Shown here: positions 26,362-35,785 of the stretch, one piece after another
How positions within the stretch are numbered: position 1 is the first letter of the stretch
Layout of the letters: every line of letters starts with the position of its first letter
Assembly: GCF_033095785.1 (NCBI RefSeq)
Contig: NZ_CP137134.1
Location: 310,001-374,000 of the forward strand
DNA from: Nitrosospira sp. Is2
GTDB lineage: Bacteria > Pseudomonadota > Gammaproteobacteria > Burkholderiales > Nitrosomonadaceae
Direction: 5' to 3'
DNA length: 64,000 nt
Made by a program: the position numbers and the translations under genes
Notes under the pieces: model-generated
Told to the model about the DNA's origin: nothing
Seen by the model: only the letters and a program-made list of their open reading frames with translations
Databases searched by the model: none

Positions 26362-26385
26362 AAACGGAGGCTTTCGCCTCCGTTT
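26362..26385 (-). terminator. Rho-independent terminator of PEP-CTERM gene
   Basis: A perfect ten-base stem AAACGGAGGC / GCCTCCGTTT with loop TTTC, 8 bases beyond the PEP-CTERM stop at 26393 on the minus strand. It may work in both directions. Confidence 0.75.
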
Positions 26386-26392
26386 GCCTTAG

Positions 26393-26944
26393 TTAATGTG
26401 CCGAGCGGGCAACCGTTTTACGACGCGCTATTGCCCCTACTATAGCCAACCCTGCCAACAGCATGGCGTAGGTCTCCGGCTCGGGAACGGCGGACACACT
26501 GATCGCTCCGTTGTATACACCACCGAGGGATCCATTAGCGATCCCAGATACGCTTAGGTACATATTTCCTGCGATACCAGGTCCCCAAGTGAAACTAGCA
26601 CCACTTCCGCCTGGGACAGCGAACGACTGCAAAAAAGTATCATCACTGTTAAACAAAATTCCGTCGGCATTTGAAAATAAGGAGACGGAGGAAAGGAGCG
26701 TATTAAAGTTTCCTGTTCCCGGAATGCTAATAGGAAGGTTATGGATGTCATAGCCAGATCCACTATTGCTGGGCAGTACGAAACTGAAAATGTCGTTAAA
26801 AGCCCCAGCAGACAAAACACTGCCACTAAAGGACGTAGGGGTGGCTGAATTTACATTACCCAAATTGGTGGTTGTGGCATAGACACCACTTGCACCGGTC
26901 AACATCATGGCAACCGCGATTGGCTTAAAGAAAGCTTTAATCAT
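26393..26944 (-). CDS. PEP-CTERM sorting domain protein (FxDxF-like)
   Basis: 183 residues. Signal peptide 1-23 (VAMMLTGASGVYA). The body has GAFNDIFSFVLPSNSG, matching the FxDxF-type PEP-CTERM subfamily, and two beta-rich segments. The sorting signal is VPEPETYAMLLAGLA, a hydrophobic helix and ARRK near the end. Exported and processed by exosortase; exact role unknown. A GAGGTGC ribosome-binding site precedes the ATG and a terminator follows. Confidence 0.87.
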   Translation of the reverse strand: MIKAFFKPIAVAMMLTGASGVYATTTNLGNVNSATPTSFSGSVLSAGAFNDIFSFVLPSNSGSGYDIHNLPISIPGTGNFNTLLSSVSLFSNADGILFNSDDTFLQSFAVPGGSGASFTWGPGIAGNMYLSVSGIANGSLGGVYNGAISVSAVPEPETYAMLLAGLAIVGAIARRKTVARSAH

Positions 26945-28242
26945 ATTACTGCACCTCTTATTTTTGTTTTACGGTAGCCGGCAGAACCGGCCTTCGAGGA
27001 ATGAGACACGTCTGATAGGACGCAAATTTATCTTAAGCAAAAATAGTGCCTATTTTTAAAACTTTTAACTCCCAATGGGTTGCGGCCAAATAGACGCTCA
27101 ACTGCTTTTAATGTGAAAACTCCCTCGACAGAGGCGAGCAGGCACGCCTTCTCAATGTTTCCCATAAACAACTTAAAACGGCGGCGCGTGATTCATCCAG
27201 CACTTGAGCGTTGTCCGCGACGCTTTCCATCCTCCGCGGCTTGGATATTCCGTGGCTTGCTCCTACCAGTAGGCACTCGTCGGCGACGATGGCCCTCGCG
27301 GTCGGGCTCGGCACACCCGCACCAGTTCGCCAGACCTCAGCCAAGTAGGGCGTGAAAAGCCTGTAGGAGTACGTCTTGGGGTAACTTATTTTCCCTTCAG
27401 AAGATTGAAATCCCACCCCGGCCGCGGTGACATGCTCCTGGCTTTTCTTCGCTCTCAAGCTTAAGCAGCAGCCCGCTAGCACGAAACGGCTGTACCGCAG
27501 GTAAGTAGTTAACCCCCAAGTGCTACAGGCAGAAAACCAGAAACGCGCTAAAGTAGAGTTCGCCCCAATCCGCTCAGGGAGAGGGATCACCCTTTATTAG
27601 GCATCGGAAATAATCTAGATCAGCCGTCGCCGCGGTTGGGGTAGCCCTGTTGGCCCCGGTTTTTTTGCCCCCTGGCTTCGGCAAGTCCACTATTGTTCAT
27701 GTGTCTCCTTTCACGTGCGGGTTGAGCAACTTGCTGCGATTGGAGCTTGCGGAGGAATCAGGGGAGTTTCCGCATTTCTTATTGAGAGGTGTGTGCTGGA
27801 GGTGGATTGACGGCGAAGTACCTGACCACCCACCTGCCAACTGGTCTCAACAACTTTTTGATGAAGCAAAACTAAAGAGCCAGGTACTTTTCTCCGTTAT
27901 TTTCCAACTAGGAGGAGATGTATAGAGCTTACATAAATTTAAGAGCCTGTTCATGCGCCTCTAAGCGTTGGCAACCTTTTGGGCTGGGAAAGGCTTCTTC
28001 AAGCTTGAGGAGATGATCAAACGGAATACAAACAGTTCAAGGGCTTTCCGGTCCCTTCCGAAAACTGGACACATAGCCGAGAAATCTTCTCCAAGATAGC
28101 CCGTTGCATATCCTCCAGCCCGGCACTACTGTGCTCATGCCCTCACTTTGTAGTTCAGTTTCTCCGCCTAGTACCAAGTCGTATCGCTACCCAAAGCTTT
28201 TTTTCTGCTGTCGGGAGATGTATCTATTGGAGGACGATCGCC
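26945..28242. other. Gene-poor region of 1.3 kb
   Basis: No feature can be supported firmly. A 160-residue frame at 27108-27590 (minus) and a 91-residue frame at 27650-27925 (plus, ending LFSVIFQLGGDV) lack ribosome-binding sites and family resemblance. The region is probably decayed sequence between the PEP-CTERM gene and the phage replication relic. Confidence 0.35.
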
Positions 28243-28509
28243 ATGAAAACTTCAATGTACACGACGGAAGTCAAGCCAGAATCCGAGGAAAAAGACATAC
28301 TGGTCATACCAGACTTTATAAACCTGCAAACATGGGGAGAGTTTTTGGAAATGCGTAGAAGAATGAAAAGATCGCTTACTCTAGATGGCATGAAGCTGCT
28401 CGTCGAATCGCTCGAAAAGATGAGGGACCGCGGTGAAGATGTGAACGCCGTTCTTGAGCAATCGGTCGCGCACTCATGGATAGGAGTTTATCCTGTCAAA
28501 GAACCTTAA
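28243..28509 (+). CDS. Phage replication/helicase-loader C-terminal fragment
   Basis: 88 residues. The pattern WGEFLEMRRRMKRSLTLDGM, LLVESLEKMRDRGEDVNAVL and QSVAHSWIGVYPVK is the usual C-terminal module of phage replication proteins that recruit the helicase. The N-terminal DNA-binding part is missing. The ATG has a GGAGGACGATCGCC leader, so a short protein may still be made. It is a prophage relic or a stand-alone domain. Confidence 0.65.
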   Translation: MKTSMYTTEVKPESEEKDILVIPDFINLQTWGEFLEMRRRMKRSLTLDGMKLLVESLEKMRDRGEDVNAVLEQSVAHSWIGVYPVKEP

Positions 28510-29215
28510 GGAAGACTGATCTGTTGTCAATCGGGGGAACCCCTCTTTTACCCGACAGATCTACCTTACCCCTTGGTGTTAACAAAACAGGACAAGTAGC
28601 TGCATTTTTCTGGCTTGGCAAGGCTTGCGATAAGCGCGCCTTATCACCGGCGCCAACGCGTCGCAGCACTATCCTGTGCTGTTACGGGTTCGCAAAGCGC
28701 TAGCTGTTACTGTTCGTTAAAAAGTTAGAAAAACTGATGTTCAGCTAATGCATGACCTTAATTTTATCGTTAGAATTATGTTCAGTTGCAAATCGTAAGT
28801 GACCTGTTCTCAATTTAAAACAAGTTGAATATGGAGTCCCGACTTATGGTTTCCTTGGCTATCCTGATTCATCCCCAATCGCAACCGCTAAGCCTGCACT
28901 CAGTTCCCTCCCATTGCACAACCGGTGAGGCGGATCGCCTCCGAGCACCACGACGTTACGACGTATTGGGTTTCTCCAGATGGAGCTCGCGATCTAATTT
29001 TCGCGCTGGGGCTCGCTGTACATGCACCATATTACAAAACGGCCCTTACATTGCTGAGGCTGCTGCGACCTATGCACGAGCCTTATCCAACTCGCTTGTT
29101 GCCTGTGAGTAAGGCTTCCGCTTTTACGTTCAGCCCCGTTGACAACAACTGATCTGTCAGTCTTGATTGAAATGACAATTAACTCCCAAGCAACAGATAC
29201 ATAAGAGGAGATGCC
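28510..29215. other. Intergenic region before the Crp-type regulator
   Basis: No gene is supported. A frame around 28925-29152 contains VTTYWVSPDGARDLIFALGL, which is protein-like but matches no family I know and has no start signals. The end of the region carries the ribosome-binding site AAGAGGAGATGCC for the regulator. Confidence 0.35.
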
Positions 29216-29962
29216 ATGCAATCCTTGTGTAACCCGAGACAGAACAAGATCCTTGGGAGGCTACCAGTTGACGAATTCACGCGTTTATTACCGTTTCTTG
29301 ATTTTGTCGACATGCCGCACGGCCAGGTTATCCATGAACCGGGCGCCACTTTAGGGGAGATTTATTTCCCTGCAACCTCTATCGTTGCGCGCATCTACGA
29401 GCTTAAATCTGGCCTCGCCAAGCACGTTTCCATGACTGGCAATGAAGGGATAAGCGACATATTCTTTTTGTCAGGCGGCGAGCGCTCATCCGCCACCGTC
29501 ATAGTGCAAAACCCCGGCTACGGTTACCGGATTAAAGCAAAGATATTGAAAAAGGAATTCGAGGCAGGAGGCTCCTTAAAGGACTTATTGCTCGGTTTCA
29601 GCCACGCTTTGCTTCTTCAAACGGAGCAGACCGCGGTAGAAGCTTCCCAAAGTGTTGAGCAAAGACTGTGCTTGTTTTTCCTAATGATCCTGGATCGCTT
29701 ATCGGATGGCTCCATGGCCATGACGCATGAATTTTTAGGCTATATGCTCGGGGTGCGTCGCGAGAGTGTGAGCGGGGCGGCCCACGTCCTACAGTTGGAA
29801 GGGGCCATACGATACAGGCGGGGACATATCACCTTGGTCAATCGAAAAGCGATGGAAGACCGGGTTAACGAGGGCTATGCGATGCTCAAAAAGGAATACG
29901 AGCGCCTGCTGCCTCACGCACTTTGTTACGAACCCGGTAGCGTGGATTTGTTGCCGAGCTAA
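29216..29962 (+). CDS. Crp/Fnr-family transcriptional regulator
   Basis: 248 residues with a strong ribosome-binding site (AGAGGAGATGCC). An N-terminal cyclic-nucleotide-binding-like barrel (about 20-140) opens DEFTRLLPFLDFVDMPHGQV and has GEIYFPATSIVARIYEL. It lacks the residues that bind cAMP in Crp. A dimer helix and a winged-helix domain follow (MTHEFLGYMLGVRRESVSG, the recognition helix). This subgroup is common in proteobacteria and often controls stress or redox responses. It is intact, stands alone, and converges on a broken HU gene. Confidence 0.87.
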   Translation: MQSLCNPRQNKILGRLPVDEFTRLLPFLDFVDMPHGQVIHEPGATLGEIYFPATSIVARIYELKSGLAKHVSMTGNEGISDIFFLSGGERSSATVIVQNPGYGYRIKAKILKKEFEAGGSLKDLLLGFSHALLLQTEQTAVEASQSVEQRLCLFFLMILDRLSDGSMAMTHEFLGYMLGVRRESVSGAAHVLQLEGAIRYRRGHITLVNRKAMEDRVNEGYAMLKKEYERLLPHALCYEPGSVDLLPS

Positions 29963-29974
29963 TGAAAGCGGCAA

Positions 29975-30236
29975 CTAGAATCCTGTAGCGCCTGCCGTGA
30001 ATGTCGGAAATTTTAGAGGCTTCAATTTGCAGTTCTTCGTCCGTCCTGGGATTGCGCCCCTTGTACGCGGGGCGTTCGCGTACTTCGAAGCTGCCAAAAC
30101 CGGGAAATGATACCAAGTCGCCTTTCTTCAGCGTATCAGAAAGGACCTCGAGCAGTGCCCCAACGGTTAGTTCCATGTCAGCTTTGCTGGAACCCGTCTT
30201 TGTTGCCATGGTTTGGATGAATTCTTTTCGAGTCAT
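29975..30236 (-). pseudogene. HU-family gene, frameshifted near the 3' end
   Basis: MTRKEFIQTMATKTGSSKAD then LVSFPGFGSFEVRERPAYKG and NPRTDEELQIEASKI: an HU protein more distant from the others in the window. At about 30000 the HU frame is lost. The right continuation PTFTAGATGF lies in the next frame and stops at 29975, while the actual frame runs on as unrelated residues to 29886, into the Crp-type gene. The DNA-contacting arm is intact but the C-terminal helix is not, so function is doubtful. Confidence 0.7.
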
Positions 30237-30294
30237 TATCTGAAATCTCCTTGCTCTTTTGGATGGGTATGTGCCTCAGTGCACCCTTACTCGC

Positions 30295-30325
30295 AAAAAA
30301 AGGGTAACAAACTGTACCCTTTTTT
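30295..30325 (-). terminator. Rho-independent terminator after hemerythrin gene
   Basis: AAAAAAAGGGTA pairs with TACCCTTTTTT around an eight-base loop. It lies 31 bases past the hemerythrin stop, and its symmetric form could act both ways. Confidence 0.75.
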
Positions 30326-30355
30326 ATATCGAATGCTCTACTTTTTCTCAGCTTT

Positions 30356-30886
30356 TTATACGCCTTTCTTTCCGGCAGCGCTGGGAGTGCCAGGCTTCAA
30401 TTCTTCCTCGTGCTCTTCCTTGAATTGTTTAATCCCTTCCCCTACTTCCTGCCGGTCCATATCACTCTTTTCGATCTTGGGAAACATCTCTGTTTCTTCT
30501 TCCTCGACATGGTGCGTTATGTATTCGCTGAGAACCGTTACCTTCGCATCGTAATGGTCATCGTCGGGACTCATTGCTTGTAGCTGAGCAATCAAGTCTT
30601 TTGTGCCGGCGTGCTCTACATCTGCTTCATCCATCAAATCCTCATCATCGATCGCTTCACGGGCCGCGGGATAAAATACCGCTTCTTCGGCCTCTGCATG
30701 AAGCGTTAATTCAGCACAAATTTGCTGGACGATTTCACCTTTCTTTTCACTGTTGTTCTTCTTCTCTTTCAACTCCTCAAAATCCTTGAATAACTTCTTT
30801 ACTCTTGCATGGTCCGCCTTGAGCAATTTGAGTACGTCCGAACCCGATTTGCGTCCGCCAGCATTGGCTGTTTTTTTCTGAGTCAT
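30356..30886 (-). CDS. Hemerythrin HHE-domain protein
   Basis: 176 residues. HHE cation-binding domain over about 18-150, with the iron-ligand histidines in LKADHARVKKLFKDFEEL, ELTLHAEAEEAVFYPA, DVEHAGTKDL and YITHHVEEEETEMFP. Such proteins bind a di-iron site and sense or store oxygen, nitric oxide or iron. The N-terminus (TQKKTANAGGRKSG) and C-terminus are charged and disordered. The start follows an AAGGTAATG context. No operon partner. Confidence 0.88.
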   Translation of the reverse strand: MTQKKTANAGGRKSGSDVLKLLKADHARVKKLFKDFEELKEKKNNSEKKGEIVQQICAELTLHAEAEEAVFYPAAREAIDDEDLMDEADVEHAGTKDLIAQLQAMSPDDDHYDAKVTVLSEYITHHVEEEETEMFPKIEKSDMDRQEVGEGIKQFKEEHEEELKPGTPSAAGKKGV

Positions 30887-31043
30887 TACCTTCTCCTAAT
30901 TTTTATTTCATGGCTGAATGAGGCTCATGCGTGGCCCTTTCCTTCCTTCATGGAAGCGCTTAGATTGTAAGAAGGTTTACTGATCAGCTCAGTGCGTAGA
31001 CACACATTAGCTTATTGTTGCCTCTCTAAACAAACCTTTGTCC

Positions 31044-32333
31044 TCAGCTCAACACTGGCAGCTCGTCCCAATCCCCCGTGTAGTTCGGACTCTTGAAGCT
31101 GCGCCGCATTGACCAGGTTCGGTCGACTCCCTCCGAGGCAAGATGAACGGTGCTGCGCCGGTACTTCCCGTTGATACGATCCACCGAATTCATCAGCCTC
31201 CCGGACTTGTTGCTGCTGGATGAGTATGCAAAGAGGTCTGTCTGCTGTCCTTCTTGGGGCACCAACTCCAACAGCATCACTCCAGCCTTTTGGTAATACA
31301 CTTCGCGCTTGTACATCTTCTTCAACAGCCCGAGCGCAGCATTGGTAATTTGCAGGGTGCATTCCGTTAGGGCAGGCAGGGCTACCATGTCCGTTCTGCC
31401 GTAGAACGCTGCCTGGTCGAACGGACTGTTCTGGATAAATACGGAAACGGCTTTGGCAAACAGGCCCTGCTTGCGCAGTCGCTGGGCGGCGTTAGCAGCA
31501 TGATAGCTGATGGCTTCCCGTAGCTCCTGCAGGCTCTCCACCCTTTGCCCAAATGGAGCGCGAGCTAATGACCTTCTTGGCGATGGGTGCTGCCTCTTCC
31601 AGCTCCAGCCATGGCTCGCCATTGAGTTCCTGCACGGTGCGCTGCATCGTGATACCAAGCCCGTCGCGGATTCTCCTGAAGTTGGCGCGCTTGAGCCTTA
31701 ATACACTTTCCACTCCTAGCAATTTCAGGCTGCTCTCCAGCCTTCGACCGATCCCCCAGACGGAAGAGACGGGTAGCGTCTCCAGAACCGCATCCAGTTC
31801 CTCCCCTGCATGCGCGTGAAGTCGCATACACCGTTCAATTCCGCTTTTTTCTTTGCGTGGTGGTCGGCAAGCTTGGCTAGCGTCTTGCTATGGCCTATGC
31901 CTACACATATCGGCAACCCTGTCCAACGGGTGACCGTCTCTTTTATCTCGTGCCCATAAGCAACAAGATCCCGCTTGATTCCGGTCAGATCAAGAAAACA
32001 TTCGTCGATTGAGTAGACTTCCTGCCTCGGGCTGAATCGGCTCACGGTCTCCATGACGCGGTTGCTCATGTTGGCGTACAGCTCGTAGTTGGAGGAGAAG
32101 GCAACCGCACCTATTTCTCTTGCCCGCTCTTCCACTTCAAACCACGGGCCTGCCATTCGTATTCTTAGTGCTTTGGCTTCCCTGCTCTGGGCGATGACAC
32201 AGCCATCGTTATTGGAGAGAACGACTACCGGCGAATTCCTGAGGTCAGGTCGGAATACTTTTTCACACGAGGCATAGAAGGAGTTGGCATCGGCCAGTGC
32301 GAAGACAGGCCTATTTGGCCTCACAGATGACAT
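31044..32333 (-). pseudogene. umuC: umuC (DNA polymerase V catalytic subunit), two frameshifts
   Basis: Y-family polymerase for SOS translesion synthesis. Frame 1 (32333 to about 31800) has the catalytic start FALADANSFYASCEKVF, then YSIDECFLDLTG with the metal-binding D/E. After a shift near 31810, frame 2 reads LDAVLETLPVSSVWGIGRRL. After another near 31560, frame 3 has LREAISYHAANAAQRLRKQG, ending SFKSPNYTGDWDELPVLS. All domains (palm, thumb, little finger) are present in pieces. It overlaps umuD by 23 bases. Two isolated copies of its 3' tip lie at 15510 and 39426. Confidence 0.85.
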
Positions 32334-32936
32334 AGGTCACCACACCGAAGATGATGAGTTCCTGCCCTTCCTTGAGAACGATGGGCTTATTAAGGGGGTT
32401 CTCCGATAACAGCTTGATGACCCCGCTGCGTTGTACAGGCGCTTGACCATCCATTCGCCATCCACATCCGCGATGACGATGTTGGAGGATTTGGGCCTGA
32501 GTGAGCGGTCGACAATCAGTGTGGCGCCATCGAAGATGCCGGCGCCAACCATGGAATCCCCCTTGACGGTAAAGAAGAAGGTGGCCGGAGGGTTGGCAAT
32601 GAAGCGGTCGTTGAGATCGAGCGTTTTCTGCTCGTAGTCCTGTGCGGGGGACGGAAAGCGAGATTGGCCTGCCAGTATCTTGCCGCTACAGATGGGACGC
32701 GGAGGCCGGGGATTGGAAATGGCCTGGGGAAACTCGCCGTCGGTGCTATTGTTGTCCTGGCTCGATGTTTTACGAAACGGCTCAAGATAAACCAGCACAT
32801 CGGACTTGAGGCTGGCGGGCACCCGGATGACTGTGGTCTTCTCTCCGTACGGGCTCATCGATCTCTTCGGACCTGACCCTTCTCTTCTACCGCCGCGTGT
32901 ACCTATATCGGTCTTTATCGAACGTTGTAACAACAT
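32311..32936 (-). pseudogene. umuD: umuD, one-base deletion near the 3' end
   Basis: The SOS cofactor UmuD self-cleaves to UmuD' and activates UmuC. The protein has an N-terminal RGGRREGSGPK and TTVIRVPASL region, a putative cleavage site in GKILAGQSRFPS, the Ser of KGDSMVGAGIFDGATLIVDR and the Lys of WMVKRL. After KRL the frame shifts: the expected VQRSGVIKLLSENPLNKPIV lies in the next frame and ends YVICEAK at 32311. One missing G (CTGTAC for CTGGTAC) near 32430 explains it. The last 40 residues of the peptidase domain are lost in the actual frame. Confidence 0.8.
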
Positions 32937-32938
32937 TC
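32920..32938. promoter_or_regulatory. Palindrome at the umuD start, possible operator
   Basis: GAACGTTGTAACAACATTC is a near-perfect palindrome that overlaps the umuD start codon (32934-32936). Its GAAC...TTC arms recall LexA-type operators of some bacteria. Use as a repressor site is inference, and if real the protein may start later (ATG 32858). Confidence 0.3.
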
Positions 32939-33121
32939 AATGTACCACAATGCAGAGCGACATTATTACAAGAAAGACAGAAACCCTTACTTCGGTTCCC
33001 AGTCGGTAAGCTTATAGGTCAGGTTCTTTCGTTCTCGCTAGTCTCCAGCGAATAACACACGGGGCTCCCAACAATCCTTCTATAAGCATCGGTTCCATTG
33101 GACGAAAATTTCGGCCGTCCG

Positions 33122-33466
33122 CTACTTCTTTCTCCGGCACCTCATTGGCACCGCACTTCGCGAAGGCAGTGGTGGAGGAGGAATGCATAGATTATTTAAT
33201 GTCTGGCTGTGATACGGCTGAGCGATGTTGTACTTAGCGCAAACGTCGTTGATTGCTTCCCCTAGCAAATCTTGTAGGGTCCGCCCTACGTTCTGAGGCT
33301 GTGCTTGCACGAGGAGCAACGCGGACCGCACCTGTGGCAAATATTGCCCACCAATCATTACCGTTCCCTTAAGCCTTTCTCGCCGGTTGTTCGCTGGTTT
33401 TCCGACAGGAATAGTTTCTTCCGGCATCCGTTGCTTACTGCGCACGGGCTTACTGCTTGTGGACAT
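33122..33466 (-). CDS. Ribbon-helix-helix-like small protein (plasmid/antitoxin type)
   Basis: 114 residues. After a basic N-terminus the segment GGQYLPQVRSALLLVQAQPQ and NVGRTLQDLLGEAINDVCAK is typical of plasmid- and element-encoded proteins with an antitoxin-like ribbon-helix-helix domain. The C-terminal 25 residues (proline- and arginine-rich) look like read-through of a shifted frame. It is divergent from the small HTH regulator at 33551, with 84 bases between, so mutual control is possible. Confidence 0.6.
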   Translation of the reverse strand: MSTSSKPVRSKQRMPEETIPVGKPANNRRERLKGTVMIGGQYLPQVRSALLLVQAQPQNVGRTLQDLLGEAINDVCAKYNIAQPYHSQTLNNLCIPPPPLPSRSAVPMRCRRKK

Positions 33467-33550
33467 GCTAAACCTCCTATTTTTATGTCAATGGGAAGCG
33501 GTATGAAATTAAGCTACATATTCCCTCACCGACCGTTACAGAATTGGAGG

Positions 33551-33784
33551 ATGGCGAAAAATGAGAACTTCTCTGATCCGCGGGTCTTGTTTGGAAAAAA
33601 ACTTGCTTGGCTGCGTAAAGAACGCGGCTGGTCGCAAGAGCAGCTTGCTCTTGAAAGTGGAATAGCTCGCAGCTATTTGGGGGGAGTTGAACGTGGCCAA
33701 AGAAACATATCCCTTCTCAATATTTGTCGTCTAGCCAAAACCCTTAATGTGCCAGTGTCTCGACTGATGGATTTCTACACTTAA
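33551..33784 (+). CDS. Small HTH (Cro/C1-type) regulator
   Basis: 77 residues with a TTGGAGG ribosome-binding site just before ATG 33551; the longer open frame is not needed. One helix-turn-helix domain: LRKERGWSQEQLALESGIAR then SYLGGVERGQRNISLLNICR and LAKTLNVPVSRLMDF. This compact XRE type commonly controls mobile elements or restriction systems. No restriction genes are adjacent. Confidence 0.8.
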   Translation: MAKNENFSDPRVLFGKKLAWLRKERGWSQEQLALESGIARSYLGGVERGQRNISLLNICRLAKTLNVPVSRLMDFYT

Positions 33785-34097
33785 CTCAGTCCTTCCTCCG
33801 CTGACTTGACACGATAAGGCTGCCCTTTCTTCTTGATACGAGATTCGTCAACCAGAGAGTAGACGGACCATCACCAGGAAAAGGATGTAAAACGCCAAAT
33901 TTGAAAATTTTTGGAAGCGCGGGATCAGGGGCGTTTGCGGTGAAATGCCGAGGGTGGCCGGGTGGGGTCATGCCCGATCCACCTCGACTTGGGTCCAGTG
34001 CAAGAGTTTGCGACCAGGCAGTTATATAGACGAAGACTTACATAGCGTTGAAGTAGTCAATCGAACCCGACACCAGCTCTTAACTGGCTGATTTCGT
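33785..34097. other. Intergenic region left of the attachment site
   Basis: No gene is supported. It lies just outside the tRNA-Asn fragment and contains only short frames without family resemblance. Confidence 0.35.
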
Positions 34098-34145
34098 TGG
34101 CTCCCCGACCAGGGCTCGAACCTGGGACCTGCGGATTAACAGTCC
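34098..34145 (-). other. tRNA-Asn 3' fragment, probable attachment site
   Basis: The complement reads GGACTGTTAATCCGCAGGTC, then CCAGGTTCGAGCCCTGGTC and GGGGAGCCA. This is the anticodon arm (GTT), T-arm and 3' CCA end of a tRNA-Asn. The 5' half is absent. Such 3' tRNA ends are regenerated when an integrase inserts an element. It lies 157 bases before the integrase gene, in the usual arrangement for an att site. Confidence 0.75.
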
Positions 34146-34301
34146 TATTATTTACAGTTCAAGATCGTTCAAAACGTATAGTACGTTATATATATTCCTT
34201 TTTTATCATTGACAAACATTAATCCTACGTCCAGTATTATTCTATACCGTCCAGCTGATTCCAGTGCGATACGGATAATGAACGGATAAGGGGTAAATGT
34301 G

Positions 34302-35729
34302 ATGACGAAGGTAGTTCACCTAACGGTTGAGGGGATAGCGCGGACGAAGCTGCCGGTGAAGGGAATGAAATGGCTGTCGGATACGGACGGAGGTAGAGGT
34401 TCAGGACGTTTGTATGCCCGTATCTCAGCATCTGGAGCACGGGATTTTTATTTCCGTTATACAACTTCCTCAGGCGAACGGGTCGCCCGCCCGTTAGGCC
34501 AGTTTGCTCGCACACCTGAGCCGGGAAAGCTAACACTTACCCAAGCAAGAGAGGAAGTGAGCCTTCTGCGAGCAAAGTACAAAAACGAACCGGATCGCGA
34601 CTTGCGGGCGGGGGAGAAGCGTGAAGCGCTGGTGCGTGAAGAAGCTGAGGCAGCGCGGGTTGCTACCGAAATTGAACTGGCGGAAACGGTTAAAGCAAAA
34701 GAGCGTTACACCGTCGCTGCGTTGGCCGATACATATTTGCAGCACTTGCGAAGGCTAGGCAAACCATCGGCACGCGACGTGGAAAGTATTTTCCGGAATC
34801 ATTTGCACGGCACCGAAGGGGCAACACGGATGGCTGCCGATCTAAGCGCGAAGGAGGTGGCCGCATTGTTGCGTCGCGTTGTTGACGCGGGGCATGGTCG
34901 TACAGCGGCGAAGTTCAGAAGCTACCTGCGTGCCGCCTATGCGCTTGCCTTGAATGCAGAACTTGATGCGAGTGTGTCCAGTGAATTTCTACCGTTTAGA
35001 GTTCAATCCAATCCTGTGGCGTCAACAGGGAGTCTATCCCACTACAACAACGCGCGCGAGCAGACATTGACAGAAGAAGAATTGCGCGCCTACTGGCGGC
35101 GGCTTGATAAACTCAAGTCAGAACCTATTCGCGCGGCTTTAAAGCTCGCGCTGCTTCTCGGCGGACAGCGGGGGACGCAGTTACTGAGACTTCAAAGAGC
35201 CGATGTGGATCTCGAGGGCGGACAGATGCGACTATATGACGGCAAAGGCCGGCGTAAAAGACCACGTATTCATGAACTGCCATTGACAGAGGAAGCTGTG
35301 GTCATCCTCCAGCCGATGGTCCAACGGGCTGAAGCGCTGGGCTGTAACTGGATTTTCACTTCTAACGGAACAGTACCAATCGTTCCCGATACGCTTGCAG
35401 CAACCGTGAGCAAAATAGCTGAGGAAATGGTAAAAGGCCATGAGACCCGATTTTCGTTTATACCCTCGGACATTCGCCGCACAGTTGAGACCCTATTGGC
35501 CAGTAAGGGTATTTCGCGTGAGATTCGCGCCCAAATTCAATCGCATGGGCTATCCGGCGTGCAGGTCCGCCACTATGACAGGCATGACTACCGGGATGAA
35601 AAACGACGCGTATTAGAGTTCTTGGTGGCCCTACTTGATGGCAGGCGCGACGTAAAAGTGGTCCCGCTCATAGTCAAGTCGCTTGACCACCAGCGGGGGT
35701 CGGAGTCGTACCGGCATCCACTCGTGTGA
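34302..35729 (+). CDS. Tyrosine-type site-specific integrase
   Basis: 475 residues from ATG 34302 with AAGGGG as ribosome-binding site; GTG 34299 is an alternative. An N-terminal arm-binding region and a SAM-like core-binding domain (about 130-250) precede the catalytic domain. Catalytic residues: R in LLGGQRGTQLLRL, the D/R pair in PSDIRRTVETLLA, H in IQSHGLSGVQVRHY, and the nucleophile Y in YDRHDYRDEKR. It would recombine at the adjacent tRNA-Asn 3' end. The C-terminal tail after ALLDGRRD is longer than usual. The frame is intact. Confidence 0.88.
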   Translation: MTKVVHLTVEGIARTKLPVKGMKWLSDTDGGRGSGRLYARISASGARDFYFRYTTSSGERVARPLGQFARTPEPGKLTLTQAREEVSLLRAKYKNEPDRDLRAGEKREALVREEAEAARVATEIELAETVKAKERYTVAALADTYLQHLRRLGKPSARDVESIFRNHLHGTEGATRMAADLSAKEVAALLRRVVDAGHGRTAAKFRSYLRAAYALALNAELDASVSSEFLPFRVQSNPVASTGSLSHYNNAREQTLTEEELRAYWRRLDKLKSEPIRAALKLALLLGGQRGTQLLRLQRADVDLEGGQMRLYDGKGRRKRPRIHELPLTEEAVVILQPMVQRAEALGCNWIFTSNGTVPIVPDTLAATVSKIAEEMVKGHETRFSFIPSDIRRTVETLLASKGISREIRAQIQSHGLSGVQVRHYDRHDYRDEKRRVLEFLVALLDGRRDVKVVPLIVKSLDHQRGSESYRHPLV

Positions 35730-35785
35730 TTTGCGCACTGTCTCGCACAGCCCTCATCGTCGCGCAGTTTTCGCCATCGTAGCGG

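Noticed and set aside
27108..27590. 160-residue open frame on the minus strand
   Set aside because: No ribosome-binding site, mixed composition and no recognisable motif.
28825..29152. Two overlapping frames of 75-95 residues
   Set aside because: One holds a protein-like string, but neither has start signals or a known family.
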